Source of the DNA: Aeromicrobium sp. Leaf350
GTDB taxonomy: Bacteria > Actinomycetota > Actinomycetes > Propionibacteriales > Nocardioidaceae
Direction: 5' to 3'
DNA length: 64,000 nt
Assembly (NCBI RefSeq): GCF_916858655.1
Contig: NZ_CAKASL010000002.1
Span: 496,001 to 560,000, forward strand
Shown in pieces: positions 22,309 to 31,330 of this stretch. The notes below the pieces were generated by a model. The model saw only the letters and a program-made list of their open reading frames with translations, was not told the origin of the DNA and did no database searches. Each line of letters starts with the position of its first letter. The first letter of the stretch is position 1. The position numbers and the translations under genes are program-made.

Positions 22309-23885
22309 TGTCGGGGCGTGCCATCTCGGTCACGCTCGACGGGCTGACCGGTCGGCCGATCGAGGTCGAGGCCGACATCGTGGGCGGCCTGCCACGCACC
22401 GTCATCGTGGGACTCCCGGACGCGACCGTCAACGAGGCGCGCGACCGGTGCAAGTCGGCGGTCATGAACTCCGGAGTGCCGTGGCCCGACCAGCGCATCA
22501 CGGTCAACCTGGCTCCGTCGACGCTGCCCAAGACGGGGTCGCACTACGACCTGCCCATCGCGATCGCCGTGCTGGCAGCGCAACGCGCCGTCCCGGCCGA
22601 CGAGCTCGTCGGCACCGCCTTCGTGGGTGAGCTGGCCCTCGACGGCCGCCTGCGCGCCGTGCCGGGCGTGCTGCCCGCGACGCTGGCGGCAGCGGAGGCC
22701 GGGTGCACCCACATCGTCGTGCCGGAGGTGAACGTCCCCGAGGCCGAGCTGGTCGAGGGCATCGTCGTCACCGGCGTCCGCTCGCTGCGTCAGCTCGTCG
22801 CGATGATGACGGGCGACGAGGTCCCGGACGACCCGCCAGTGCCGCCGATCGACCCGCCGTCGGCCCAGCCGTGGGGCTCCATCGAACGACTCACCGGGCT
22901 CGACCTCGCCGACGTGGCGGGTCACGAGGACGTCCGCCTCGCGGTGCTGGTCGCCGCCGTGGGCGGGCACCACCTCTCGATGGTCGGACCGCCCGGGGTG
23001 GGCAAGACCATGCTGGCGCAGCGGCTGCCGGGCCTCCTGCCCGACCTCGAGCGATCGGACGCGATCGAGGTGAGCGCGGTGCACTCGGTGGCCGGGCTCC
23101 TGCCGTCCGACGTGCCCCTGCTGGTCCGCCCGCCGTTCCTCGACCCGCACCACACGGCCAGCGCGGCGGCGATCGTCGGCGGGGGCAGCCGCCTGGTGCG
23201 GCCGGGAGCGATGAGCCTGGCCCATCGGGGCGTGCTCTTCCTCGACGAGGCGCCGGAGTTCGCGATCAACGTGCTCGAGGCGCTCCGGCAACCCCTCGAG
23301 AGCGGTCGCATCGTGGTCGCCCGGGCCGCGCAGACCATCGTGTATCCCGCGCGATTCCAGCTGGTCATTGCCGCGAACCCTTGCCCGTGCGGGCAGGGGG
23401 CGACCCGAGGATCGACCTGTCGGTGCAGTCCCGCGATGCGGCGGCGGTACGGCGAGAAGATCTCGGGGCCCATCCGCGACCGCATCGACATCCGACGCAC
23501 GCTGACGACGCCGAGCCGGCCCGAGCTGGTCGAGACGCTCGCCACGAGCCGAGGCACGCACGATCTCGCCGGGATGGTGCTCTCGGCGCGTGCACGGCAG
23601 CGCCGTCGTTACGACGGCACGCCGTGGCGGGTCAACGCCGACGTCCCGGGTCCCGAGCTGCGCCGCTCCTGGCCCCTCACCGACGACGCGCGGCTCCTGC
23701 TCGACCGACAGCTCCGCGCCGACAAGCTCAACCCGCGCTCGGCCGACCGGGTCCTGCGGCTGGCCTGGAGCGTCGCCGACCTGCACGAGCACGACCGACC
23801 TGACGCCAACGACGTGCGCACGGCGTTGAGCCTGCGCTCGGACCTCCCGCTCGACGCCGCCATGAGGGCTCTGGTGGCCGCATGA
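22308..23885 (+). CDS. comM: YifB/ComM-family Mg-chelatase-like AAA+ ATPase
   Basis: A 525-residue AAA+ protein. In naturally competent bacteria ComM is a helicase that drives branch migration of incoming DNA. It has an N-terminal Lon-substrate-like domain (~1-175), then the ATPase with Walker A GPPGVGKTMLAQRLPG (~225) and Walker B HRGVLFLDEAPEF, followed by NPCPCG and a C-terminal helical domain. Starts one base inside the YraN stop (TGATG) and overlaps dprA by four bases, so it is a tight operon of DNA-processing genes. Confidence 0.93.
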   Translation: MSGRAISVTLDGLTGRPIEVEADIVGGLPRTVIVGLPDATVNEARDRCKSAVMNSGVPWPDQRITVNLAPSTLPKTGSHYDLPIAIAVLAAQRAVPADELVGTAFVGELALDGRLRAVPGVLPATLAAAEAGCTHIVVPEVNVPEAELVEGIVVTGVRSLRQLVAMMTGDEVPDDPPVPPIDPPSAQPWGSIERLTGLDLADVAGHEDVRLAVLVAAVGGHHLSMVGPPGVGKTMLAQRLPGLLPDLERSDAIEVSAVHSVAGLLPSDVPLLVRPPFLDPHHTASAAAIVGGGSRLVRPGAMSLAHRGVLFLDEAPEFAINVLEALRQPLESGRIVVARAAQTIVYPARFQLVIAANPCPCGQGATRGSTCRCSPAMRRRYGEKISGPIRDRIDIRRTLTTPSRPELVETLATSRGTHDLAGMVLSARARQRRRYDGTPWRVNADVPGPELRRSWPLTDDARLLLDRQLRADKLNPRSADRVLRLAWSVADLHEHDRPDANDVRTALSLRSDLPLDAAMRALVAA

Positions 23886-24976
23886 CGAGCCGCGAGCACG
23901 ACCTGCTGACGCTGTCGATCGCCACCGAGCCGCTCGACGTGACGATGCGGGAGGTCGTCCGCACGCACGGCGTGACCGCGGTCGCCGCCGCGTGCCGCGG
24001 CGAGTCGGGCACTCCGGAGGTGCCCGGGGAGTGGCGGGAGCGCCTCCGGTCGTCACCGCCCGACCGGGTCCTCGCGGCTGGCGCCGACTCCGGTGCCTGC
24101 TGGGTCGTCCCCGGGCGGTCGGCGTGGCCCGTCGCGCTCGACGACCTCGACGCCGTCGACGACCCGGGGCTGGCGCCATGGGGTCTCTGGGTCCGCGGCG
24201 AGGGCCGGCCCGAGCTGACGCGCGCGGTGTCCGTCGTCGGCGCCCGAGCCTGCACGACCTACGGAGCGGAGGTCGCGAGCGACCTCGGGGCCGACCTGGC
24301 CGACCGCGGCTGGACGGTGGTCAGCGGTGCCGCCTTCGGCATCGACGGCTGCGCCCACCGCGGTGCCCTGGGGGTGTCCGGACGCACCGTGGCGGTGCTC
24401 GCCTGCGGGGTCGACGTCGCCTACCCCCGGGCGCACACGAACCTGCTCGACCGCATCGCCGAGGTCGGCTGGATCGTCAGCGAGCACCCACCGGGCACCG
24501 AGCCGCTGCGACATCGCTTCCTGACGCGCAACCGCATCATCGCCGCCCTGGGGGCGGGCACGGTGGTGGTCGAGGCGGCGGCACGCAGCGGCTCGCTCAA
24601 CACCCTGCGCTGGGCGGACCGGCTCGGTCGCGCCTCGATGGCGGTCCCCGGACCCGTGCTCTCGCAGCAGTCGAGCGGCACGCACCTGGCCGTCCGGCGT
24701 GGCGAGGCGGTCCTCGTGACCTCGTCCGACGACGTCGCCGAGGAGCTCGACGGCCTCGGCTGGGCCGACCAGGCGCCGAGCGACGCCCTCACCGACGAGG
24801 CCCGGCTCATCCACCAGGCCCTCGCTCGCGAGAGCGGGCTCGGCATCGGTGACCTGACGGTCGTCCTGGAGCTGCCGGTCCGCACGGTGCGAGCAGGTCT
24901 CTCGATGCTCGAGCGCCGCGGCTGTGCCCGACGGACCTCCGGCGGGTGGGTGGTCGCGCGCGACGTCCCCGCGTGA
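23882..24976 (+). CDS. dprA: DNA-processing protein DprA
   Basis: Loads RecA onto incoming single-stranded DNA during transformation. The 364-residue protein has a short N-terminal helical part, the Rossmann-like core with SVVGARACTTYG, VVSGAAFGIDGCAHRGAL and the conserved RFLTRNRIIAALGAG box, and a C-terminal winged helix (~300-360). It starts within the comM stop. comEA/EC-type uptake genes are not in this window, so competence cannot be concluded. Confidence 0.94.
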   Translation: MTSREHDLLTLSIATEPLDVTMREVVRTHGVTAVAAACRGESGTPEVPGEWRERLRSSPPDRVLAAGADSGACWVVPGRSAWPVALDDLDAVDDPGLAPWGLWVRGEGRPELTRAVSVVGARACTTYGAEVASDLGADLADRGWTVVSGAAFGIDGCAHRGALGVSGRTVAVLACGVDVAYPRAHTNLLDRIAEVGWIVSEHPPGTEPLRHRFLTRNRIIAALGAGTVVVEAAARSGSLNTLRWADRLGRASMAVPGPVLSQQSSGTHLAVRRGEAVLVTSSDDVAEELDGLGWADQAPSDALTDEARLIHQALARESGLGIGDLTVVLELPVRTVRAGLSMLERRGCARRTSGGWVVARDVPA

Positions 24977-25029
24977 CGGGCCCGGCGTGGCGGTCCCCGG
25001 TCTCCGAGCGGCGCGTCCATGCTGGTGTC

Positions 25030-25950
25030 GTGAGCGAGGACGAGGCGGCCTGGGACCGGGTGATCGACGACTACGAGCGTCACCTGACGCTCGAGCGCGA
25101 CCTGACCCCGCACACCGTCCGCGGCTACGTGACCGACGTCAGGGGCCTCGCCGAGCACGCCGAGCGGCTCGGGGTCCGGGACCCCGCCGACCTGACGATC
25201 CGCACGATGCGCAGCCATCTCGCGCAGCAGAAGTCGCTCGGCCGCGCGCGCTCGACCCTGGCGCGGCGCAGCACGTCGCTGCGCGTCTTCACCGCCTGGC
25301 TCCGCCGCACCGGCCGGGCCGAGAACGACGCGGCGGCGTTGCTGGCCTCACCTGCCGCCCGACGCGAGCTGCCCGCGACGCTCAGCGCGACCGACGTGCG
25401 AGCGGTCCTGGACGCGGCGGCCGAGCGCATCGAGACCGATGCCGTGACCGGCACTCGCGACCTCGCCATCCTGGAGGTTCTCTACGCGACCGGCATCCGC
25501 GTCGGCGAGCTCGTGGGTCTGGACCGTGACGACATCGACACCGGGCGCCGCGTGGTGCGGGTCTTCGGCAAGGGGCGCAAGGAGCGCACCGTGCCGTTCG
25601 GTCTGCCCGCCCAGGACGCCCTCGACGCGTGGCTCCAGCACGGGCGACCGCAGATCGTGACCGAGTCCAGCGGCCCGGCCGTGTTCCTCGGCGTGCGCGG
25701 GGGGCGCATCGACCCGCGCACCGTGCGCGAGGTCGTGCACCGTCGCCTGGGGGAGGTCGAGGGCATCGCGGACCTCGGGCCCCACGGCCTGCGGCACACC
25801 GCGGCCACCCACCTGCTCGAGGGCGGGGCCGACCTCCGCTCGGTGCAGGAGGTGCTGGGGCACGCCTCGATCGGCACGACCCAGATCTACACGCACGTGA
25901 GCAACGAACGCCTCCGCGCCGCCTTCCGTCAGGCACACCCCCGGGCGTGA
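25030..25950 (+). CDS. xerC: Tyrosine recombinase XerC
   Basis: Site-specific recombinase that resolves chromosome dimers at dif with XerD. The 306-residue protein has the N-terminal SAM-like DNA-binding domain (~10-95) and catalytic domain with ATGIRVGELVGL (Arg), GKGRKERTVPF (Lys), HGLRHTAATHLL (His, Arg), LGHASIGTTQIYTHV (His and nucleophile Tyr). The GTG at 25030 gives the usual length; the frame is open upstream to 24946, where it is only dprA shadow. Its place after dprA and beside rpsB is typical of actinobacterial XerC. Confidence 0.93.
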   Translation: MSEDEAAWDRVIDDYERHLTLERDLTPHTVRGYVTDVRGLAEHAERLGVRDPADLTIRTMRSHLAQQKSLGRARSTLARRSTSLRVFTAWLRRTGRAENDAAALLASPAARRELPATLSATDVRAVLDAAAERIETDAVTGTRDLAILEVLYATGIRVGELVGLDRDDIDTGRRVVRVFGKGRKERTVPFGLPAQDALDAWLQHGRPQIVTESSGPAVFLGVRGGRIDPRTVREVVHRRLGEVEGIADLGPHGLRHTAATHLLEGGADLRSVQEVLGHASIGTTQIYTHVSNERLRAAFRQAHPRA

Positions 25951-25963
25951 GGGCGCCGCCGGC

Positions 25964-26857
25964 TCACAGCAGCGGGGCCGGGTCGACGGCGGCGCCGTGG
26001 TCGTGCACCGAGAAGTGCAGGTGGCAGCCGGTCGAGGTGCCGGTGATGCCGACCCGGGCGACGGGCTGGCCGGCCGCGACGCTGCCGCCCGCGGCGACCT
26101 GGGCCGAGCTCAGGTGGCTGTAGGAGGTGACGCGGCCTCCGCCGTGGTCGATCTCGACGCGGAGCCCGTAGCCGCCCGACGGGCCGGCGCTGCGCACCGT
26201 TCCTGCGGCGGCGGCGGCCACGGGGGTGCCGCACGGTGCGCCGAGGTCGAGACCGTCGTGCTGGCGCGACTCGCCGGTGACGGGGTGCACCCGCAGGCCG
26301 AAGGCCGACGTGACGGGTGCGTCGACCGGCAGGGCCAGTACTCCGGTGCCCGTCCGCGGCGGGGCCGGGGGAGGGCCGTCCGGGCTGATGAGGCGATAGC
26401 GACCGGCCAGCAGGAGCGACGGGTCCAGGTAGGTCTCGCCCTCGACGCGACCGAGGTGGAGGCACGCGGACGATCCACAGCCGCGGTGACCGGGCAGCAG
26501 CGTGCCGACCGTCTGGCCGGCGTCCACGCTGCGTCCGACCTCGACGGTCGCCCGCACGGGCTGGTAGGTCGACCTCTCCGTGCCGTGGCTGACGGTGACG
26601 ACCGGGGTCCCCGCGACCTCGCCCACGAAGGCCACGGTGCCGGGCGCCACCGCGAGCACGGGTTCGCCGGGCGTGCCGCGCAGGTCGACGCCCCGGTGCC
26701 CCGCCGCGTACGGCCCCGGGGGCGGCTCGAACCCGCGATCGACCGCGCGCCCGGCGAGCGGCCAGGTCCACGCGTCGTCCGAGCCGGCCGCCGGAGCGGC
26801 GCCGCCCGCGAGCGCGGCGACGAGCACGGCAGCCACGGCGGGTCGCAGGAATCTCAT
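25964..26857 (-). CDS. Secreted M23 peptidase with tandem LytM-type domains
   Basis: A 297-residue exported protein with a signal peptide (residues ~1-24, cut near APAAG). Two M23 modules follow. The first (~45-145) keeps GHRGVDLRG but lacks the later histidines: the YxHL position reads YQPV and the HxH reads CLHLG. The second (~175-297) has HDGLDLG, YSHLSS and CHLHFSVHD, a full zinc site. So the second domain is probably the peptidoglycan endopeptidase and the first a regulatory or binding copy. It stands alone on the minus strand, converging on xerC and divergent from rpsB; an M23 gene here is common in actinobacteria. Confidence 0.9.
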   Translation of the reverse strand: MRFLRPAVAAVLVAALAGGAAPAAGSDDAWTWPLAGRAVDRGFEPPPGPYAAGHRGVDLRGTPGEPVLAVAPGTVAFVGEVAGTPVVTVSHGTERSTYQPVRATVEVGRSVDAGQTVGTLLPGHRGCGSSACLHLGRVEGETYLDPSLLLAGRYRLISPDGPPPAPPRTGTGVLALPVDAPVTSAFGLRVHPVTGESRQHDGLDLGAPCGTPVAAAAAGTVRSAGPSGGYGLRVEIDHGGGRVTSYSHLSSAQVAAGGSVAAGQPVARVGITGTSTGCHLHFSVHDHGAAVDPAPLL

Positions 26858-26966
26858 GGGTCCACGTCAGCGCGCGACGCGGGTCGACGCCAGGTCCGCC
26901 GTCTCCGCTGTGGACGCAGGAGCCCTGTGGACGCCTGCGGATTTCGTTCCGCCCGGTCTCGTGGCC

Positions 26967-26972
26967 TACGAT
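26967..26972 (+). promoter_or_regulatory. -10 element TACGAT of rpsB-tsf
   Basis: TACGAT is a strong actinobacterial -10. A start near 26979 gives a leader of about 207 bases, long for this genome. The -35 is not clear. Confidence 0.55.
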
Positions 26973-26980
26973 GGCCTCAG

Positions 26981-27048
26981 CACCTCCCTCGGAGGTGACT
27001 TCGCGTGTCGTCATCCGCACCGATGCTGCCCGGGCCCCGCCCGGAGCA
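26981..27048 (+). promoter_or_regulatory. Hairpins at the 5' end of the rpsB leader
   Basis: CACCTCC/GGAGGTG (26981-26997, loop CTC) sits right at the predicted RNA 5' end. CCGGGC/GCCCGG (27030-27044, loop CCC) follows. The rest of the 207-base leader up to 27185 shows no gene. The first hairpin may protect the transcript; control by S2 or EF-Ts is only a guess. Confidence 0.45.
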
Positions 27049-27185
27049 GGGTCACCGCGGGCGAGGTCCTGGTCCGTCCCCCGCAGCTCAGGGTTCGGTG
27101 GGCCCCGTCACGACACCAGGGCGCAGGCACCGTGTCTGTGCGTCAACCAGGATCGGGCCGTCGTGCCCAGAAACGAGAGATCACC

Positions 27186-28133
27186 ATGGCCGTCGTGACC
27201 ATGCGACAGCTGCTCGAGAGCGGTGTCCACTTCGGGCACCAGACTCGCCGCTGGAACCCCAAGATGAAGCGCTTCATCTTCACCGAGCGCAACGGCATCT
27301 ACATCATCGACCTCCAGCAGTCGCTGGCGTACATCGATGCCGGCTACGAGTTCGTCAAGAACACCGTGGCCCGTGGCGGCACGATCCTGTTCGTCGGCAC
27401 CAAGCGCCAGGCGCAGGAGCCGATCCAGGAGCAGGCCACCCGCGTCGGCATGCCCTACGTCAACCAGCGTTGGCTCGGCGGCATGCTCACCAACTTCACC
27501 ACGATGCACCAGCGCCTCCAGCGCATGAAGGAGCTCGAGGACGTCGACTTCGACCAGGTCTCGGGCTCGGGTCGCACGAAGAAGGAGCTCCTCCAGATGC
27601 GCCGCGAGTTCGACAAGCTCTCGCGCACCCTGGGCGGCATCCGCGACATGTCGCGCACGCCGGCGGCCCTCTGGATCGTCGACACCAAGAAGGAGCACCT
27701 CGCGGTCGACGAGGCCAAGAAGCTCGGCATCCCGATCGTCGCGATCCTCGACACCAACTGCGATCCCGATGAGGTCGACTACCCGATCCCGGGCAACGAC
27801 GACGCCATCCGCTCCGTCGCGCTGCTGACCCGCGTCATCGCCGACGCCGTCGCCGAGGGCCTCGTGTCCCGCGGTGGCGCCAAGACCGGCGAGGAGTCGG
27901 CGGGCGAGGAGCTCGGCGCCAACGAGCCGATGGCCGAGTGGGAGGCCGAGCTGCTGACGTCCGCCGAGGAGACCCCGGCCGCCGAGGCCGCCGCTCCGGC
28001 CGCCACGGAGGAGGCTCCCGCTGCGGAGGCCGCCACCGAGGCTGCTCCGGTCGAGGCTGCTCCCGCCGAGGAGGCTCCGGCCGCCGAGGCCGAGGCCGCC
28101 CCCGCCGAGGACGCCGCCACCACCGAGTCCTGA
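27186..28133 (+). CDS. rpsB: 30S ribosomal protein S2
   Basis: A 315-residue small-subunit protein. The core starts [20 protein letters not shown] and includes [23 protein letters not shown] and ILDTNCDPD. The last ~65 residues are an Ala/Glu/Pro low-complexity tail, typical in this group. The ATG is the family start; the frame open to 26580 is shadow of the M23 gene and leader. Followed by tsf after 41 bases, the universal rpsB-tsf pair. Confidence 0.96.
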   Translation: MAVVTMRQLLESGVHFGHQTRRWNPKMKRFIFTERNGIYIIDLQQSLAYIDAGYEFVKNTVARGGTILFVGTKRQAQEPIQEQATRVGMPYVNQRWLGGMLTNFTTMHQRLQRMKELEDVDFDQVSGSGRTKKELLQMRREFDKLSRTLGGIRDMSRTPAALWIVDTKKEHLAVDEAKKLGIPIVAILDTNCDPDEVDYPIPGNDDAIRSVALLTRVIADAVAEGLVSRGGAKTGEESAGEELGANEPMAEWEAELLTSAEETPAAEAAAPAATEEAPAAEAATEAAPVEAAPAEEAPAAEAEAAPAEDAATTES

Positions 28134-28174
28134 TCCACTCCACTTCTCACTTCTCCGAAACGAGGTAGAGACAC

Positions 28175-28990
28175 ATGGCGATTGCCGCCGCAGATGTCAA
28201 GAAGCTCCGCGACGCCACCGGCGCGGGCATGATGGACGCCAAGAAGGCTCTGACCGAGGCCGAGGGTGACTTCGACCGCGCGGTCGAGATCCTGCGCATC
28301 ACGGGTGCGGCCAAGGCCGCCAAGCGTGGTGCCGAGCGCGAGGCCTCCTCGGGCCTGGTCGCCGCCTCCGGCAACGCGATCGTCGAGCTCAACTCCGAGA
28401 CCGACTTCGTCGCGAAGAACGATCAGTTCATCGAGCTCGCGACCAAGCTGGCTGCGGCGGCCGACGCCGAGCGTCCGGCCGATGCCGAGGCGTTCGCGAA
28501 GGTCACGCTCGACGACGGCAAGAGCGTCGCCGAGACGATCAGCTCGCTCGCCGCGGTCATTGGCGAGAAGCTCGAGCTGGGTCGCGTCGCGACCTTCGAC
28601 GGCCAGGTCGCGACGTACCTGCACCGCCGCGCCAGCGACCTGCCCCCCGCGGTGGGCGTGCTGGTGGAGTTCGCCGGCGAGAACGTCGACGCCGCCCGCG
28701 GCGCCGCGATGCAGATCGCCGCGATGCGTCCTCGTTACCTGACCCGTGAGGACGTCCCCGCGGACGTCGTCGCCAAGGAGCGCGAGATCGCCGAGGCCAC
28801 CGCCCGCGAGGAGGGCAAGCCCGAGCAGGCGATCGCGAAGATCACCGAGGGTCGCGTTAACGGCTTCTTCAAGGACGTCGTCCTGCTGGAGCAGCCGTCG
28901 GTCACCGACAACAAGAAGACGGTCAAGGCCGTCCTGGACGAGGCCGGCGTCACGCTGAGCGGCTTCGCCCACATCGAGATCGGCTCCTGA
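28175..28990 (+). CDS. tsf: Elongation factor Ts
   Basis: Nucleotide exchange factor for EF-Tu; 271 residues. The N-terminal UBA-like domain has [19 protein letters not shown], and the exchange motif [13 protein letters not shown] follows at ~70-82. A GAGGTAGAG ribosome site is upstream. It closes the rpsB-tsf operon before a strong terminator. Confidence 0.96.
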   Translation: MAIAAADVKKLRDATGAGMMDAKKALTEAEGDFDRAVEILRITGAAKAAKRGAEREASSGLVAASGNAIVELNSETDFVAKNDQFIELATKLAAAADAERPADAEAFAKVTLDDGKSVAETISSLAAVIGEKLELGRVATFDGQVATYLHRRASDLPPAVGVLVEFAGENVDAARGAAMQIAAMRPRYLTREDVPADVVAKEREIAEATAREEGKPEQAIAKITEGRVNGFFKDVVLLEQPSVTDNKKTVKAVLDEAGVTLSGFAHIEIGS

Positions 28991-29006
28991 GTCCCTCAGG
29001 CCCTCC

Positions 29007-29039
29007 AGGAACGCCCCCGCCACCGGCGGGGGCGTTCCT
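29007..29039 (+). terminator. rpsB-tsf terminator
   Basis: A perfect 15-bp stem, AGGAACGCCCCCGCC with GGCGGGGGCGTTCCT, around an ACC loop. It ends nine bases before the pyrH -10. Confidence 0.85.
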
Positions 29040-29047
29040 GCGTCCGA

Positions 29048-29053
29048 TAGGAT
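29048..29053 (+). promoter_or_regulatory. -10 element TAGGAT of pyrH-frr
   Basis: TAGGAT ends eight bases before the pyrH ATG, so the transcript should be leaderless or nearly so. Confidence 0.55.
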
Positions 29054-29061
29054 TTCGTCCC

Positions 29062-29796
29062 ATGGCTCGCCGCGTCCTTCTCAAGCTGTCCGGTGAGGTC
29101 TTCGGTGGCGGTGCCATCGGAATCGACCCCGATGTCGTCAACCGCATCGCGGCCCAGGTCGCCGAGGCGGTGCGTGACGGCGTCGAGGTCGCGATCGTCG
29201 TCGGCGGTGGCAACTTCTTCCGCGGCGCCGAGCTGAGCCAGCGAGGCATGGAGCGCGGACGCGCCGACTACATCGGCATGCTGGGCACTGTCATGAACGC
29301 CCTCGCGTTGCAGGACTTCATCGAGAAGCAGGGCGTCGAGACCCGCGTGCAGTCCGCGATCGCGATGTCGCAGGTCGCCGAGCCCTACATCCCGCGCCGC
29401 GCGGTGCGCCACCTCGAGAAGGGGCGCGTCGTGATCTTCGGCGCTGGCGCCGGCATGCCGTACTTCTCGACCGACACCGTCTCGGCGCAGCGTGCGCTCG
29501 AGATCAAGGCCGACATCGTCCTCATGAGCAAGAACGGGGTCGACGGCGTCTACGACGCGGACCCCCGCACCACCCCCGACGCCCGCAAGTACGACGACGT
29601 CACGTTCGACGAGGCCCTGCAGCGGGGCCTCAAGGTCGTCGACGCGGCCGCGTTCGCGCTCTGCATGGAGAACAAGCTCCCGATGATCGTCTTCGGGATG
29701 GAGGGCGAAGGAAATATCGCCCGCGCCCTGCGGGGTGAGAGGATCGGCACGCTGGTCCACGCAGGATCCGCAACGACTACAGGAGAAGCACCGTGA
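29062..29796 (+). CDS. pyrH: UMP kinase
   Basis: Phosphorylates UMP to UDP; a hexameric amino-acid-kinase fold enzyme of 244 residues. Visible motifs are [36 protein letters not shown] and [20 protein letters not shown]. Usual length. Its stop overlaps the frr GTG by four bases, the standard pyrH-frr pair. Confidence 0.96.
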   Translation: MARRVLLKLSGEVFGGGAIGIDPDVVNRIAAQVAEAVRDGVEVAIVVGGGNFFRGAELSQRGMERGRADYIGMLGTVMNALALQDFIEKQGVETRVQSAIAMSQVAEPYIPRRAVRHLEKGRVVIFGAGAGMPYFSTDTVSAQRALEIKADIVLMSKNGVDGVYDADPRTTPDARKYDDVTFDEALQRGLKVVDAAAFALCMENKLPMIVFGMEGEGNIARALRGERIGTLVHAGSATTTGEAP

Positions 29797-30350
29797 TCGA
29801 CCAGACACTCCGCGAGGCCGACGACAAGATGGGCAAGGCCGTCGAGCACACCCGCGAGGAGTTCGCGGCGATCCGGACCGGTCGGGCGCACCCTGCGATG
29901 TTCGCGCAGATCACGGCCGACTACTACGGCACGCCCACTCCGCTGCAGCAGCTCGCGGGCTTCCAGGTCCCCGAGCCGCGCACCGTCATCATCAGCCCGT
30001 ACGACGTGAGCGCCAAGGCTGCCATCGAGAGGGCGATCCGCGACTCCGACCTGGGCGTGAACCCCTCCGACGACGGCAAGGTGCTGCGCGTGACCCTGCC
30101 GGAGCTCACCGAGGACCGCCGCAAGGAGTACATCAAGCTCGCCCGCACGAAGGGCGAGGAGGGCAAGGTCTCCGTCCGCGCCGTGCGCCGCAACGCCAAG
30201 CAGACGCTCGACAAGGCCGAGAAGGAGTCCGAGATCTCGCAGGACGACAACACCGGCGCGGAGAAGCGACTCGATGCCCTCACGAAGAAGTACGTCGACA
30301 CGATCGACGAGCTGCTGAAGGGCAAAGAGGCCGAGCTCCTCGAGGTCTGA
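29793..30350 (+). CDS. frr: Ribosome recycling factor
   Basis: Splits post-termination ribosomes together with EF-G. The 185-residue protein shows [26 protein letters not shown] and [15 protein letters not shown], covering both domains at the usual length. Starts at GTG inside the pyrH stop; GGAG lies eight bases upstream. Confidence 0.96.
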   Translation: MIDQTLREADDKMGKAVEHTREEFAAIRTGRAHPAMFAQITADYYGTPTPLQQLAGFQVPEPRTVIISPYDVSAKAAIERAIRDSDLGVNPSDDGKVLRVTLPELTEDRRKEYIKLARTKGEEGKVSVRAVRRNAKQTLDKAEKESEISQDDNTGAEKRLDALTKKYVDTIDELLKGKEAELLEV

Positions 30351-30358
30351 GTCGATCC

Positions 30359-31249
30359 ATGACCGACTCGAGTGCAGCGGCTTCGACCCCGTCCGCGGGT
30401 GACACGCCGCCGGACCCGGTCGCGCCCCTGAAGGACCACGGGCGCGCCGGGCGCAACCTTCCCGCCGCGATCGGCGTGGGCGTCACCCTCGGTGCGACCG
30501 TCGTCGCGTCGCTGTTCTTCGTCAAGGACCTCTTCGTCGCGGTCGTCGTCGTCGCGCTGCTCGTCGGCATGTGGGAGCTCAAGCGCGCGTTCGCGACCGC
30601 CGGCATCCGCATCCCGATCCTGCCGGTCGCGGTCGGTGGCACGGCGATGCTCCTGTCGTCGTACTACACCGACATGGAGGCCGCCTCGTTCGCGATGGCG
30701 CTCACCGTCATCGCCACCCTCGTCTGGCGCCTGACCGACGGTGCCGACGGCTTCGTGCGCGACGTCAGCTCGGGGCTCTTCGTCCTGTCGTACCTGCCGC
30801 TCATGGGCGTCTTCGTGCTGCTCATGCTGGCCGAGGACGACGGCCCGTGGCGCATCGTGGCGTTCATCGTCGCAACGATCGCCTCCGACACCGGCGGCTA
30901 CATCGCCGGCGTCCTGTTCGGCAAGCACCCCATGGCGCCGACGATCAGCCCGAAGAAGTCCTGGGAGGGCTTCACCGGTTCGCTGCTGTTCGGCATCGGC
31001 GCCGGCGTGGCGGTCGTGGTGCTCGCCCTCGAGGGGCACTGGTGGGTCGGGGTGCTGCTCGGCGTCGCCAGCGTCGTCATGGCGACCCTCGGCGACCTGT
31101 CGGAGTCGCTCATCAAGCGCGACATCGGCATCAAGGACATGGGCGACCTGCTGCCGGGTCACGGCGGCCTGATGGACCGCCTCGACTCCCTCATCATGGT
31201 GGCCCCCGTGGCCTGGGTCGTCCTGCACTACCTCGTCGACGTCGCCTGA
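30359..31249 (+). CDS. cdsA: Phosphatidate cytidylyltransferase CdsA
   Basis: Makes CDP-diacylglycerol from phosphatidate and CTP, the branch point of phospholipid synthesis. The 296-residue protein has a Pro/Ala/Ser-rich N-terminal tail (~1-40) and about eight membrane helices. The C-terminal signature DLSESLIKRDIGIKDMGDLL is followed by PGHGGLMDRLDS. The ATG nine bases after frr is chosen; the frame open to 29735 is shadow. rlmN, often next, is displaced by 8.4 kb. Confidence 0.94.
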   Translation: MTDSSAAASTPSAGDTPPDPVAPLKDHGRAGRNLPAAIGVGVTLGATVVASLFFVKDLFVAVVVVALLVGMWELKRAFATAGIRIPILPVAVGGTAMLLSSYYTDMEAASFAMALTVIATLVWRLTDGADGFVRDVSSGLFVLSYLPLMGVFVLLMLAEDDGPWRIVAFIVATIASDTGGYIAGVLFGKHPMAPTISPKKSWEGFTGSLLFGIGAGVAVVVLALEGHWWVGVLLGVASVVMATLGDLSESLIKRDIGIKDMGDLLPGHGGLMDRLDSLIMVAPVAWVVLHYLVDVA

Positions 31250-31318
31250 GTCGCCACCACCGGTGGACCGGTTCGGGCTTGCCTTTCCCCCCGACACGCG
31301 GAGGTAACGCGCGTCGTG

Positions 31319-31324
31319 CAGGGT
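31319..31324 (+). promoter_or_regulatory. -10-like CAGGGT before DUF2126 gene
   Basis: CAGGGT lies 12 to 7 bases before the ATG at 31331, the leaderless position seen elsewhere in this window. The same bases could serve as a weak ribosome site, so this is uncertain. Confidence 0.4.
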
Positions 31325-31330
31325 GGACAC

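Noticed and set aside
23882..24976. comM plus dprA as proof of natural competence.
   Set aside because: Both are widespread in actinobacteria not known to be competent, and no uptake machinery is in the window.
25947..25967. GTGAG/CTCAC inverted repeat over the xerC and M23 stops as a bidirectional terminator.
   Set aside because: Only five base pairs are certain and the inner part pairs poorly.
31305..31310. TAACGC as the -10 of the DUF2126 operon.
   Set aside because: The last base does not fit TANNNT and the nearest -35-like string is 20 bases away; CAGGGT at 31319 is better placed.
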